Assembly: GCA_010015655.1 (NCBI GenBank)
Contig: ML976667.1
Location: 1,119,980 to 1,183,979, forward strand
DNA length: 64,000 nucleotides
Direction of reading: 5' to 3'
Origin: Bimuria novae-zelandiae CBS 107.79
Taxonomy: Eukaryota; Ascomycota; Dothideomycetes; Pleosporales; Didymosphaeriaceae
Numbering within the stretch: position 1 is the stretch's first letter; each line of letters opens with the position of its first letter. The position numbers and the translations under genes are program-made. Under the pieces are notes generated by a model, which was given only the letters and a program-made list of their open reading frames with translations, had not been told where the DNA came from and did not search any database. Below are positions 1 to 11,820 of this stretch, piece after piece.

Positions 1-1046
1 AAGAATCTAAACTCTCTAAGCTCTTAGGAAAGCTAAAAAACCGTCTATACGAGTGTATACTCTAAGCTATTAATATACGCTTACCTTCCACATTTAAGCT
101 ATAGCGTAGTTTCGCCCAGACCAATTGGCAGTTCCGACACGAGTTCTAGCCTGATTTGTGGATCCCGGATACATCGTTAAATACACCGCTAATAACATTA
201 TCAATTACTACAACAATCGCATTAACTTAGACTGCGAGGACGCGGTGTTGCGCTTAAGCTCGGTCAGGACTCTCCTAGCAAGTGATAGCATTGCAGGGAG
301 GAAAATCTGCTCCGTTGAGATGGCGGATAGTGGGAGCTCCACCATGGTTCTTAAGTCGTTGGAGATGTCGACGCGCCTAGTCGTATGCGTAATGGTGGCT
401 ATGACCTTGAGCTGCAAATTGGCACACACCGAGATACAAGGGCGGGACTGTTTATGGGTCTGGTATAGGCAGACGTCAGTTATACTCTGTTACCCAACCT
501 TTCATCTTTACCATTCTACCCGTCTCAATCAGACCTTCGCAATCATGTCTCCCAAGCCGACGCAAGAGACGACTAGCCTAGCGGAGCCTATTGCTGGTAC
601 TACCACTAGCGATTCGAGGAACAGGAATGTATCGGAGAAGGGTCCCGCGTCGTGACGTGAGTTGAGAGGAGTTGATGGGCGGGAGACGGGAAGGACGTTA
701 AATGGGTTTGGGACGTTGAGGAGATACACCATCATCGTATACGGCCTCAATGGCCCCACGAGAGAGACGATTCTGTGGCGCTATATTGGTCAACCTTGTA
801 TGTGTGGTGGAGAAGAGAGTGATTGCACTCGATGCCTCGCCTTCGGTCCACACAACACCGGAAGTCGATGGTGGACAAAGATAGGGGAAGAAGATGATGT
901 ATTGGTCAACCTTGTATTAGAGAAAGGAATTTCCTTCCTTCCTTCCTTCCTTCCTTCGCTGGGGATGGAATATGGCATGTATGTACAGATAGATACCTAC
1001 AAACAACCTCACATGTCAAGAGACGCAACTCCCCCACACCCCTTCC
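1..1046. other. intergenic, no supported gene
   Basis: The first ~120 bases are AT-rich and look like the edge of a decayed repeat. The rest has short overlapping frames on both strands with no recognisable domain. One 36-codon ATG frame at 545-655 is too short and too isolated to call. A TTCC microsatellite lies near the right end. Confidence 0.6.
931..957. repeat. TTCC microsatellite
   Basis: About six and a half perfect tandem TTCC units in a row, just downstream of the 3' end of the glycosidase gene. Confidence 0.9.
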
Positions 1047-2927
1047 TCAACCACCCTGCCTCCTACTCTCCACAAAGTCCACAAGCTCAAAAAAGCTCTT
1101 CTTATACCGTCTCGCTTGGGTCGCCCGATTAACAGTTTGAATCCCAAAATGCGCGTCGTAATCCCCAAACTCCCAATTATCCGCCCAGCTCCACGCAAAC
1201 GCGCCGATCCACTCGACGCCATCCTCCCACATCGCTTTCAACCCCTCACTCAGATACGATTGGTAGTACAAGCTGCGCGGGCTGTCGAATTCTTGGTCGG
1301 ACTGTTTCTTCTCGGCTTCGCCGAAGACCGGGAAGCCGAACTCGGTCACCGCGACGGGCGCGCGGAAGGTGTTGTAGAGGTAGTTGAGGTACGTGCGGAA
1401 GTAGCTGGGCGTGATGTAGACGTAGGACTGTGAGGCGTAGCCGATGTTCCAGCCCGTGGTTGTGGTGGTGGATTGCGTGACGCAGTAGGGACGCAGGGGG
1501 TGCGTGATGTTTGCGGCGCAGTCCGCGATGGTATTGTCGGGTGGCGGGGAGACGACGGTCGCCGTGTAGGGCTGGATGGAGAAGAAGTCTGCGGTGCCGT
1601 TGATGTACGCGAGATCCTCGGCGGTGAAGGGGACGTAGTCTGCGACACTGGATTTGTAGGCTTCCGGGTAGTCTTGGCCGAGGAAGATGGGGTTCGCGAA
1701 GGTCGCGAGTTGGAAGGCGTTGAAGTGGTTTGCTGCGTCGACGTCGGCGGGGTTGGATGGGTTGCGTGGGACGCCGAAGTTGTCGTTGAAGGTTAGGGAT
1801 ATTTTGCCGGTGCCTTTGATTTCAGACCGGTAGAAGTGGTAGAGGCGCGCGTGCGCTTTGATGACTGCGTCAATGGACTGGCCGTTCCGAGCGCCGAGCA
1901 ACGGTTCATTGAAGGTCCACCAGATGGGTACGCGGTCGGCGTAATGGGTCATTACGACTTTGCCGTAGTTCACGAAAGCGTCCTCGAAGGAGACGTTTTT
2001 GTAAGTGCATTGATAGCATGAGTCTCCGTAGCCGATACCTCCTGTGCCCGGTGTAATACCAATATCGGAGATGTTCGTGTAGAATTCGAGCGGTGTATCG
2101 CTGTGATGCAAAACGATGGCTGGAAGCATCCCTTTCTCGAGAACGAAGTTGATCAAATCATCGTAATGGGCTAGACCTTGTTCATTGACAGGCGTGCCTG
2201 GCAGAACAAATGGGAGAATCCGCGACCAAGGGATAGAGAAGCGGTAATAGCGCACGCCCATTGACGCAATTCGCTCAATATCTTGTTTGTAAAGATAGTA
2301 GTTCTCGTTGGCCACGAAGTTGTCGGCGATTGTGGGGTTAAGAAGACTTAGAGCATCCATGTGTACAGGTGTCCGACCCTCGTCGGCCACGGCTCCTTCG
2401 ATTTGCACCGCAGAAGCGGCCACTCCAAGGATGAAGTCCTTGGGAAAGGTGTAGCATATCTGTGCATTGAATGGCTCGGGTGGAGGAAGCACAAGCTCGC
2501 TGGTGGGAACTGGCGTCGGTTGCACTGTGGTCGAGTAGATGCCTCGTGTGAAGTTCACCCACGGAATGGCGTCCCAGAGTGCGCTCCATGAAGCGTTGCC
2601 ATAAGGACTCCCGCTATCCGTTGGGGTAGAATTGGACGCAGGATTCCAATTGCCCCAGTGCGTCGTCGTTAAACTAGGCACTAGGCTACTCAGTTCAGAG
2701 TAATTTGGAGCATAGGTCGGCGTAGCAGTCGGTGCGGGGATTGAGGTAGCCGTTCTCACCGTCTCCGTCTGGGTGAAACTAAATTCGCGAAAAGAGTACG
2801 AAGGAAGGGCCGTCGCGTAGGTCTGGTCAAGGGAGCATTGTGGAAGCGACGATGATCCATTGGCAGGAATGTAAACCTGTTGCGCGAGTGCGACTGCACC
2901 ACTTCCAAGCACTAAAGGAAGCTTCAT
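1047..2927 (-). CDS. secreted glycoside hydrolase family 1 (beta-glucosidase-like)
   Basis: Single-exon frame of 626 codons; the ATG at 2927 opens a hydrophobic stretch (MKLPLVLGSGAVALAQQ) typical of a secretion signal. Residues ~20-155 are a Ser/Thr/Pro-rich extension with several N-glycosylation sequons and no family match that I can see. The GH1 barrel follows from about residue 160 to 615: QIEGA near 175, the acid/base motif TFNEP with Glu341, and the nucleophile motif TEFGF with Glu529. The closing block AFAWSWADNWEFGDYDAHFG is the usual GH1 aglycone-side region. The family hydrolyses beta-glucosides, so cellobiose or plant glycosides are likely substrates; the exact one is not readable. 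At 626 residues it is longer than plain GH1 enzymes (about 480) because of the N-terminal extension. The next gene, an alcohol oxidase, lies upstream on the same strand. Confidence 0.9.
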   Translation of the reverse strand: MKLPLVLGSGAVALAQQVYIPANGSSSLPQCSLDQTYATALPSYSFREFSFTQTETVRTATSIPAPTATPTYAPNYSELSSLVPSLTTTHWGNWNPASNSTPTDSGSPYGNASWSALWDAIPWVNFTRGIYSTTVQPTPVPTSELVLPPPEPFNAQICYTFPKDFILGVAASAVQIEGAVADEGRTPVHMDALSLLNPTIADNFVANENYYLYKQDIERIASMGVRYYRFSIPWSRILPFVLPGTPVNEQGLAHYDDLINFVLEKGMLPAIVLHHSDTPLEFYTNISDIGITPGTGGIGYGDSCYQCTYKNVSFEDAFVNYGKVVMTHYADRVPIWWTFNEPLLGARNGQSIDAVIKAHARLYHFYRSEIKGTGKISLTFNDNFGVPRNPSNPADVDAANHFNAFQLATFANPIFLGQDYPEAYKSSVADYVPFTAEDLAYINGTADFFSIQPYTATVVSPPPDNTIADCAANITHPLRPYCVTQSTTTTTGWNIGYASQSYVYITPSYFRTYLNYLYNTFRAPVAVTEFGFPVFGEAEKKQSDQEFDSPRSLYYQSYLSEGLKAMWEDGVEWIGAFAWSWADNWEFGDYDAHFGIQTVNRATQARRYKKSFFELVDFVESRRQGG

Positions 2928-3676
2928 CTTGGTGGAAAAATGAGAGTGGTCACATGTGGGTTTCTGCGCGAGATTTTATATTTCTACCACTACTTTCCGA
3001 CTAGTTCAGTTTTCTCTAAGATCCGGATCGCGAATGCACCAAACACCGTACTCGTCGAACTAGTATACTAGACGCTGCGGTATGATGCGATCATGTCCAG
3101 AGGCTCTCTAGAGGACGTTCCTGTTTAAGGGTTCGCCCGTTGGGTCCTGTGGGGATGCGTGCGGGGTACTGCCGGCACATCTCCTCGGTATCACAGTTGG
3201 CAACAAGCAAGTCAAGTCTCGTTGACGGAGCACCATCTGGTCCGTGACAGCCTGCACGTCCCAACAGTAGGGCCGTTCGCAAGACTTGACTTGCTTGTTG
3301 ACTTGTCTGCTCGGTATGCGGGGAACGATGAACTGAGTCGCAGGCAACATCGTACCCATTTTCGTATTCAGCGTGAGAGGAACTCTGCTCAAACAATAGC
3401 AGCCAACAAAATCTATCCTGGAATACCTTAACAAAGTAAACAACAGCAGATTCGGTATCTCTGGAGTACCGTTGCTATAACAGAGTTTCATTTGTTCTTA
3501 ACCGTATACTAGGGGGACAATCTTTTGTTACTACTTTTTGTATCCGTTGCTTATTACTACCTTTTTCCAGCTATCCTTCAGATATTAGGGTTGTTGTGGT
3601 ATATGTTTTGGAAACCACTGCTGGTATACATAACTTTTGTAATGATGGTCGATAGGAGATATCGCAAACGGCGAAT
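2928..3676. other. intergenic between two minus-strand genes
   Basis: Holds the promoter side of the GH1 gene and the 3' end of the alcohol oxidase gene. A 127-codon minus frame (3108-3491) starts with ATG but spans a perfect inverted repeat and shows no family features, so it is not called as a gene. Confidence 0.6.
3201..3300. repeat. 19-bp perfect inverted repeat, 62-bp spacer
   Basis: The arm CAACAAGCAAGTCAAGTCT at 3201-3219 has its exact reverse complement at 3282-3300. It could be the ends of a 100-bp miniature element or a cruciform/hairpin. No target duplication is evident. Confidence 0.85.
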
Positions 3677-6153
3677 TCACAACTTGGGACGCTCCTCCAA
3701 ATCCTTCGAGATCCCCCTCGAAATCCAATCCGAGATGGCCATATTGGTGACCATGGGATTAACGCCGCTAGCGGACACGAAGATCGAAGCATCCGCAACG
3801 TACAAGCCCTTTGTGCCCCAAACCCTCCCGGTCGGATCTACAACGCCATCCTTCTCCTTCGCGCTCATCCGGCAAGTGCCCATCTGATGTGCAGAGACAT
3901 ACATGGTGTCGGGGCTGGGCAAACCTATCTTCTTGAACTCCTTAAGCCATTCCTGGAACTTCGGGTCATTGACGCCGTCGCTGGAGGGCGTGGCTGTGGT
4001 TGGGTCGCGTACGAAGGGCTCGACCCCAGGGACGACTGGGAAAACCTCGGTCGCGCCTTGGACGTAGTGAATCTTAGCGAGAGCCAGGAGTCCTTCCAGG
4101 ATATGTGCTTTGTCGAAACTGGACGTCGTGTACTTGACACGAACGCGGCCATCATCTGGATCCGGATAGACTTGCCCCGTATCGCGATCTCGGGCCATTG
4201 AAATGTAGCCCGTCATGTGTCTCATGCGTGCAGCCTGCATTTTGTACTCCATTCCGTCTCTCCAGTTCATAAACGTCAGCCACGAGGCAGGAGCCATGTT
4301 CGTTGCTTCAAGCTTGATACCATGATTGCCATTTAGTCTTTCGAACTCCGTCACCACCGCAGTAAGGCAGTCGCCCTCCCAAGGCACAACTTCGTCTTTA
4401 TAGATACCGCCAAGCAAGATGACCGGATGAATGTGCAGGTTGCGTCCGATGTGGTAGTTCTTGAGTCCAGACCGGAGCAGGAGTAGAGGGGACTGCATGG
4501 TCCCGCCGGAGACGATAACTCGTTTGGCCTTGATAATCACCTTCCGCGTGATGACCGGCTTGCCCGCAATGCCGCCGTTGACGTCTCGCGAGACCCATGT
4601 CCCCCTTACGCCCGTGGCAACTTGTTCTCCATCCCGTTTCGCAAAAATGATCTTCTCCGCATGTAACCCCTCAATAAACTTTGCGCCAGCGCGCGCCGCA
4701 TCCGGTAAGAAGCTGACAACTGGCCCTTGCTTCTCACAGGAACCACATCCGAATGTACAGTGTCCGCAATAATGTCGCTTTCCACCAGTGTTTTGGGGAA
4801 CTGGTTTGTGCGCATAGCCCAGTTTGCGAGCGCCTTCCAGCAGGATCTGGTTGGCACGAGAGTGCTCAATGTGGTCTGTTGAGACACCCATCCGCTGGCA
4901 TACACGATCCAGCGAGTCTTGGAATTCTGCAGACGTGAAGAGCGGGAGCCCGCGACCGGCCCATTCGTTACGCACATACGCTTGGGTCTGCAATGACGCG
5001 CCCCAGTTCACAGTACCTCCTCCCCCAAACGTCTGACCCGCAATAATCGCCGCAGTACTATCATCTGATTGAATGCCTGAATGTCACATCTAATGTCAGT
5101 AAAGCGTAGACGAGTAAAAACCACGTCTCCTGTCGCACATGTGTCGATCAAAAGTTCGGATATTTATCATGGCGTGTGTAGTCCCAAGATACATGACCAA
5201 GTATACAATCGGGTATTGTATCATGGCGTATGTAGCCCCAGGATACGTGACCAAATATACAATCTTTCGACGAGACCGACGATCATGCGGACATAGAGAG
5301 ATCTAGCGAGCGACGTACCTGCCCCGTTCATGAATAGGTTGTACATGCCATACTGCTCACGCATGGGGAAGTGATCTGGCGTCCAGTGATGCGCCTTCTC
5401 CACCACAATGACACGATGTCCAGCTTCCGCCAAGTTTTTTGCGCATACTCCGGCTCCACAGCCGCTGCCAACAATCACGACATCTGTTTCAATGACCTCA
5501 GGCTTGTCTCCTGGCGGCAACTGGACGAACTCATAGATAAATCCCTGGCCGGGGACCATTCCAACAGGCACGCGAGGAAACCCGAGGAAGCGAGCCAGAC
5601 TCTTGGTCGTCTTCAGCCATGTCTGTTTCGACAGAATTGTTAGTGACCGGTGAAGCTGTCGCAAGAGAGGTAGCCGTGCCGTTGCCCACGACTGGAGAAT
5701 AGCTTTTCGTATGTACACAGGTTGCTCATTGATAGGCGTAACTTTCCACGTGAGTACCAGCGATCCAGCGCGAGTGTTGAGGATGTTCAGGATCATTGCA
5801 AGATCCTTTTGGCTCGATCGCGGTAAGTTCAGGGCAACCATCCTTCGCAGCTCTTCTCTGAACAGTGGGTCTGATGCCGGGCTATCTTCAAGCAAGGACT
5901 TTGCGGCTGCCTCGCCATCAGGGTCTGGAGTGAGACCTCTGAGGGTACTGATTGCTGCCGAATATTCGTTGTCGGTCGCTGCGATTTCATGTCTGCTTTG
6001 TGCAATCGAGATGGGCTTCACAGCAGGTATGATCGTCTCGGCAATGGCAAGGAGTATGTTCCATTGCGCTGGGGTCAGGGGATCTTCGGCTGGCAGAGGA
6101 GGTAGAGTCGCGGCTTTTGGAGACACGATTGCTGTTGGGGGCAACTGCGACAT
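3677..6153 (-). CDS. GMC-family long-chain alcohol oxidase
   Basis: Two exons: 6153-5319 and 5076-3677, joined across a 242-bp GT...AG intron (5318-5077). Joining completes a Gly codon and gives 744 residues in one frame. The FAD-binding Rossmann motif VVIVGSGCGAGV starts at ~225, followed by an acidic VEKAHHW. Exon 2 carries QTFGGGGTVNW, a four-Cys cluster HYCGHCTFGCGSC, the catalytic His in SAHQMGTCRMS and the C-terminal Asn in SGVNPMVTNMA. The ~220-residue region before the FAD motif and the HQMGTCRMS signature are typical of fatty-alcohol oxidases of the GMC superfamily. These enzymes oxidise long-chain alcohols to aldehydes with O2, making H2O2, usually at membranes. Length fits the family (about 700-750). 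The intron is long for this genome and contains a tandem duplication. Substrate is inferred from family only. Confidence 0.88.
5165..5264 (-). repeat. imperfect tandem duplication inside an intron
   Basis: Two 46-bp copies (5165-5210 and 5219-5264) sit inside the alcohol oxidase intron. They differ at five positions, all transitions, with no indels. This explains why the intron is about four times longer than most introns here. Confidence 0.85.
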
Positions 6154-7565
6154 ATCGAGTAGTTGTCTAGGGAACTCGAGCAGGTAGTGACAAACCTAAC
6201 GACTACGCAGAGAATCGTTCATATCCCAAGGTTGGGAATACATCACATGGTTGTCGTGAAAGCGTGCGGAGTCGGGCCGTCCTACCTCGGCTTGTTTTTC
6301 CCCAGGAAGCGCCACACTGTGGCTTGGGCCTGCGCCACCATGCTCACGTGCGCAAGCTTAACGCCGGGATAACTCCTCGGGACGAGATAAGGCACCAGAT
6401 CGGGAGTTGGGCTTGGGCTCCACTCCAGCGGCCTTGGAATGTACGCTGGCACGAGACCCTTCTGTCGTTCCTGTCGGCGGTTTCAAGCGGCTCAAGCTTG
6501 TCAGTAGTTGTAGTTGAGAGTGCGCAAACTAAGAGTACTCTAAGAAGGCGATGCTCGCCGCAGCGAAGTTCTCATCGCTCGATTCAACGATAACTGACGT
6601 TCCCAGGCCCATCTTATGAGCAGATCGCATCCGATGGGCGACGTCGGGTTGCCAATACAAATTACGAAGGAAGGCGACGCGATTGGACACAGATAAGAGG
6701 CGTCCAGATCGAGCCTAGCGCATGCTCGATGCCGTTGCAACCATCTCCCCGACACCATTGCCGTCTCCCTGCCGCTTCGCCAACAAAACGGGCGTGTGTT
6801 GCTTTTGGCGGCTGCAGAGCGCCACATGTTGCGTGCGGTGAGCGCATGTGTGTTAAGGTGATGTTGCAATGTCGCGAGGCTGCGAAGCAGTGGAGGAGGG
6901 CATCTCGGAGTGGCGCGCAGCTGCTCCGATCCGCGATGAAAGATGGGCGAAGTTCGGCGCGGACCAGGATCATCCTGATGCCTGATGGAGCGAGACTAGC
7001 CGGCCGTTGGACCCTCGTCGCCTTCGCTGCTGCTGTAAGTATGGGCATGCGACGTCGTTCTTAATTCACTCCCCTCGCCTGCTCCCAAACGTAGACTCTC
7101 GCCCACCACTTCTCCCTCACCGACCATCGACGCATCTGCCCAACAAGTTGCCGTACCGTACCGTACCAGCCTGTCACGCCCCCGGTTCACTCATCGTGAA
7201 GGAGGAACTGATAAACCCCGGGCGACCTGTCGTGCACCCGTCCTTATCGCCCACCGCCTCGCCGCAACCACCAATTGCCGTCAACGTGTACACGCACAGA
7301 GCTGCAGTCTCTCGAAACAATCTCCTGAAGGCGTCAGCGTTGCGCTGTTCATAAGACCCCCGTCGTTTCGGCTGCGGTGCTATCTTGATTGCCTGCCCGC
7401 CCGCAGCTCTCTCGTACATACGACCAACGCGAACCTCCCAACAAAACACGTTGCGCGACTTCGACCACCGTCCGTCTTTCATTCGGCTTACCGGAACGAG
7501 TAGCCACGCCCGTCAGCTTGCTGCACTCCTGCCAGAACGAACGCACACCCTCGAACGACCCCGCC
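6154..7565. other. intergenic between divergent genes
   Basis: Shared upstream region of the alcohol oxidase (minus) and the FYVE gene (plus). The 500 bases before 7566 are rich in C and T, as expected for a fungal 5' leader, and hold a short CCGTA triplication near 7144-7158. Overlapping frames of up to 128 codons exist on both strands without recognisable motifs. Confidence 0.6.
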
Positions 7566-8871
7566 ATGGCAACCCAGTTCTCCGGCGCGGCCGTCACCGC
7601 GCAGCCCACCCCGTTCCAGCACGGATACAAGAAGTCTACGCAGCTCTATGGCCAGACAGACTCGGGCCGCAACACGCCGATGAACGTCTCGCCCACTTCG
7701 CCGCGTACCACCGGCCATCTGCCACACTACCCTCAACATGCGCCGTCGATCCGACCGCTGAGGACGCCCAACTATATCCCCGCAGCGCTGCGCAAGACTG
7801 AGAAGCCTGCCGGCCGGTCCCCGCCAAAGGCTGACTCGAGCCTCGACGCGTCCACCACCAGCTGGAGCGCAAGCGGTTCTTTTGGACAGAGTCCCGGCGA
7901 CAGCACTCCCATTTCCCGCATTGCGACCGAGGACATGCGTTCCATCTACGACGACACCCCTCTGTCTCCGGTTACCGGACCCATCACACGGAACCACTGG
8001 CAGGTACGTTGATTTCCTTTCGTTAGTGCTCATTTGTTTCTATGTTATTACGGTCAGCACCCGCTTCCTCCACTTTTGTCGCGTGCCTTTCTCTGGACGT
8101 GCCGCTGTTACGTACATGGTGGGCCCATTAGCGTGGCGATGATCGCAGCGCTTCGCCGAATGCCGAAATGCACTTGCGTCAAGCGCCGCCTGGCACCCCA
8201 ACAACTGCAATCGCATCGCAACTGACATCGATGCCCACCCATAGCTTGTCGATTGAGGTGTGATGCCACGATGTGAGGTTGCCGAGGACGTTGGCTGTCG
8301 TGCGCTTTTATCGCTAGTTCCTTTGTTTTTCTCGCTCACCACTGCCCCCACACTACCCTTTGGCGAATGCAGGGTCGTCCATGAACGGCCTGCCTCGGCT
8401 TTGTCCGCATCGCCTTCTCTTGACTTCCACGAGCCTCAATTTCGAACGTTCTGGCCTACTCGAATGGAGCTGACTGAGCGTTTTTAGCCCGATAGTTCCA
8501 CCGTCGTCTGCACCGCTTCGTGCTGCCAGCAGCCGTTCGGCTTCTTCATGCGTCGGCATCACTGCCGCAAGTGTGGCGGCATCTTCTGCCACCAGCACTT
8601 GCAGAAACAGGTCCGCCTCAACGAGGACGCCTTGTTCCATCCTGAGGGTGAATGGCAGAAAGCATGCGATCGATGCCACACGCAATTCCGTGAGTGGGAG
8701 CAGATGCGCTCTAGCCGCACCAATAGCGAGAGCTCCGGCAGCATCAAGAGCCCCACTCCCACTGCCGTCGAAATCGAGCCGCCGCAGGCGAAGCGCCCGG
8801 AGTGCGCTCCCAAAGCTAGCTTCTTGTCCCAGAGCTTCGGTGGAGGCACCTGGAACTGGAGCACCTTCTAG
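7566..8871 (+). CDS. FYVE-type zinc-finger protein
   Basis: Exons 7566-8003 and 8488-8871 join in phase 0 to give 273 residues; the donor is GTACGT and the acceptor TTTTTAG. The start ATGGCAACC follows a C/T-rich leader. Residues 1-145 are Ser/Pro/Thr-rich and probably disordered. The FYVE finger follows: a WxxD motif (HWQPD) that spans the splice junction, paired cysteines, the basic ligand loop RRHHCRKCGG at ~168, GIFCHQH, then ACDRCH closing the second zinc site. FYVE domains bind phosphatidylinositol 3-phosphate, so an endosomal or vacuolar-membrane adaptor is expected. The tail is Ser-rich and ends in WNWSTF. There is no kinase, RING or other catalytic domain. The 484-bp intron is unusually long, so a further small exon inside it cannot be excluded, although the junction through WQPD argues for this model. 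Confidence 0.87.
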
Positions 8872-10023
8872 ATTCTTCGCCAGGTGCACGAAATTTCTTT
8901 CCGGCCATCCCCGTCTTCCTTAACGACATGATATCCGGACGGCCAGTACAATACCGCGGCCTCGTGGTCGGTCGTCCACCTTTTTTCCACCTCTTTCAGC
9001 TTCTCCCGAAGCATCCGCATAATTGCATTATATCCTGGCGCGTAGTATTATCCGGTGGGCGGGCATCTGCAGCGGTTCAGCGGTTCAGCATTTCTTTAGT
9101 GTGCCCATAGACTAGCAGCGTTCCTCGAACGCGTGCTGTGACGGCCAACGAGATATCCACCTAATGTTTTTTTTTTAGACTGGAGCGGCTGACGGGCGAC
9201 ATGTGGCAGCGGGAAGTCCCCAAGTTACTCCGCCGATACGGTTTTCTTTTTGCACGGACTGGCGTAATGGGTGTTGACGAATTTCGTTTTGGACGCGTTC
9301 GGTAGTGTTGCGGATTTTGGTATTGATGGGCAGCATATCATAGACTGCAATAGGACCATCATGGCATCCTAGGGTAATGGTAGGAGGTGTTGTAGGAGCA
9401 TAGCGGTGTGTGGTGTTTCAATGCTGAAATGAATCTATTATGAGCGATTGCGGTTTACCGATGGTGACTCAATACCTGGTGATGGCGTGATGCAATGAGG
9501 ACCGTGATGGGGCGATTGCGCAATGTGGAAGGACAAGTGGAGCCGTAGGCTAACGTTCAGAACGCAGCAGGCACAGGGCGAACGGGAAACGATTACATGG
9601 CTATAATAAACATCCGGGAGCTTTCAGGAGATCACCAGATCTTACGATTTCACCGGCCATGAACCATTTTAAGTCGTCCGCTCCACACAAATGTCTTTAA
9701 AAACATCCACTTGGCGGCATTCAGACCCTGCCGATGACCGCTACCGGGTGCTCCCCGATTGGTTGGACCCTTTGCTGTGTGGGAACCAAATTTTTGGAAC
9801 GCGTGCGGATGACCGTTCACCAACCTTATCGCATTACGCGGTTTTTCTTCACTGCTGGCTAGGCGTTGCTTACCGTCCTATCAGGTAAGAGATCGAGGAG
9901 CTGGCCGCCATTCGTTCGCTTTTTGTTCGCGCGGTGGGCGGCGTGCCCTGCGCTTCCTCCAGGCTCGCGCTCACGACCGCTTTTGGACCCAGTAGACGTC
10001 CCTTCCATATTCCCGCTGCGAAT
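8872..10023. other. intergenic
   Basis: 3' flank of the FYVE gene and 5' flank of the dihydrouridine synthase gene. I see no gene, RNA or repeat in it. Confidence 0.6.
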
Positions 10024-11820
10024 ATGGGGTCTGAGGTGCAGGATGTGGCACCGCAGGGAAGCAACGGAGTAGAGAGGCCTAGCAAGAGGGTCAAGCTGCG
10101 CGGCCGGGCCTTTTACGAGAGCATTGGGAGTCCGAAGCTCATTCTTGCGCCCATGGTGGAGCAGTCGGAATTTGTGTGTTACATCCACATTCCTATGCGT
10201 CTTGAGAGCAGATGACTGACGACCCATCCGCAGGCCTGGCGCATGCTCTCTCGGTCCTTCCTGCCCCCCTCGGCGCAGACCAACCTTCTTGCCTACACGC
10301 CCATGTTCCACTCTAAGATGTTCGCCGATCCCAAGTACCGTGACTCGCATTTCCAGCCGCTCAAGTCCGCGATACCTTCTCCGCCCGACCCGTATCACAT
10401 CTCGCAGCTGCCCGAGTCAGAGCGTTATCTCGACGGCAACCCGGCCTTCGATCGCCCGCTCACGGTGCAGTTCTGCTCCAACGATCCCGACGATCTGCTC
10501 AATGCAGCGAAACACGTGGCACCGTTCTGCGATGCGGTGGACCTGAATTTGGGGTGTCCGCAGGGCATTGCGCGGAGAGGGAATTATGGAGCCTTCTTGC
10601 AGGAGAGCCCAGATTTGATTGCGCGCATGATCAAGAAGCTGGATGAGGAGCTAGATGTGCCTGTGACGGCGAAGTTTAGGATTCTTGAAACGAAAGAGAA
10701 GACACTGGCGTACGCGAAGACGATACTAGAGGCAGGCGCGAGCATCCTCACCGTGCATGGCAGGCGAAGGGAACAAAAGGGGCACAACACCGGCCTAGCA
10801 GATTGGGACATTATCCGGTTTCTTAGAGAGAACCTGCCGAAAGAGACAGTCTTATTTGCGAACGGCAACATTCTCCAGCACGAGGACATTGCGAAGTGCT
10901 TAGAAGCCACCGGCGCAGATGGTGTCATGACAGCTGAAGGGAATCTGTACGACCCGACGATATTTGCCGAGCCGCCGCCAATGGGCGAGGAAGGTCGCGA
11001 GTACTGGCGTGGAAGGGATGGGAGGGGCGGATACAGAGTCGATGCTGTGTTTCGAAGATACATGGATATTATTCACAAGTATGCGCTCGGGCAGGAACCA
11101 CCCGTGCGGAAGCCGCTCTTCCATCCAGATGATCCAGAGGTGCCGCCCTCGCCACCGAGCGAAGAGGAGGAGGGGCCTCCAAGGAAAAAGCAGAAGCAGA
11201 CCAAAGAGATGGGCCAGCTGAAGAACCCTAATCTTACCGCTATGCAGGCACATTTGTTCCATCTTTTGCGGCCGCTGGTATCGCAGCATCACAACGTAAG
11301 AGATGCACTAGCGAAATCCAGGATGGGCGATATTGATGCCTTCGAGAACGTACTCAAGCTCACAGAGAAGGCTGTCAAAGAAGGTATCCAAGCCTACGAG
11401 CGAGAGCACGCCAAGGCCGCCAATGGTGCACCTATCTCCGACTCCAACTCTGCGTCCGCAGCAGTGGACGAGCAACCCGCACTGGAGGGAGTAGATCCTT
11501 ACGAATCCTCGCTCGCTACTGTCGCCCGATGCAAGCGGCCGTTCTGGGTATGCCAGCCCTACGTCCGACCACTGCCAAAGGAGGCTCTCGAGAAGGGCTC
11601 CATGCAACTCAGTAAGAAGGAGAAGAAGAAGCTGGAACAGGAAGAGGCGGAGGCCAAGGCTGTGGGGTTGCAGCCCGGAGGGAGGGTCCAAAAGGCAGAA
11701 TTGAAGACGGGGTCGGTGGTAGAGCCAGGTGAGCAATCGGCTGAACACCCAAAGGCTCCAGTGGTAGAAGAGCAAAATGAGGAGGTTGAGATACCGAAGG
11801 AGGGTTTGGTGTGTGGGTGA
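10024..11820 (+). CDS. DUS1: tRNA-dihydrouridine synthase, Dus1 type
   Basis: Exon 1 (10024-10173) and exon 2 (10234-11820) join in phase 0 across a 60-bp intron, giving 578 residues and the family block APMVEQSEFAWRM. The FMN/TIM-barrel core runs to about residue 330: the active-site loop DLNLGCPQGIA with catalytic Cys158, VTAKFRI with the phosphate-binding Lys, TVHGRRREQKG and ANGNI. Dus1 enzymes reduce uridine to dihydrouridine in the D-loop of cytoplasmic tRNAs (positions 16 and 17) using NADPH and FMN. After the barrel there is an acidic, Lys-rich insertion (PPSEEEEGPPRKKQKQ), a helical segment, and a charged KKEKKKLEQEEAEAKA stretch, making it longer than the yeast enzyme, as is usual in filamentous fungi. 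An upstream in-frame ATG at 9934 would add 30 residues; the one at 10024 gives a more family-like start. Confidence 0.92.

Noticed and set aside
158..655. 165-codon plus-strand frame at the left edge
   Set aside because: No motif, overlaps several equal-sized frames on both strands, and lies next to decayed AT-rich DNA.
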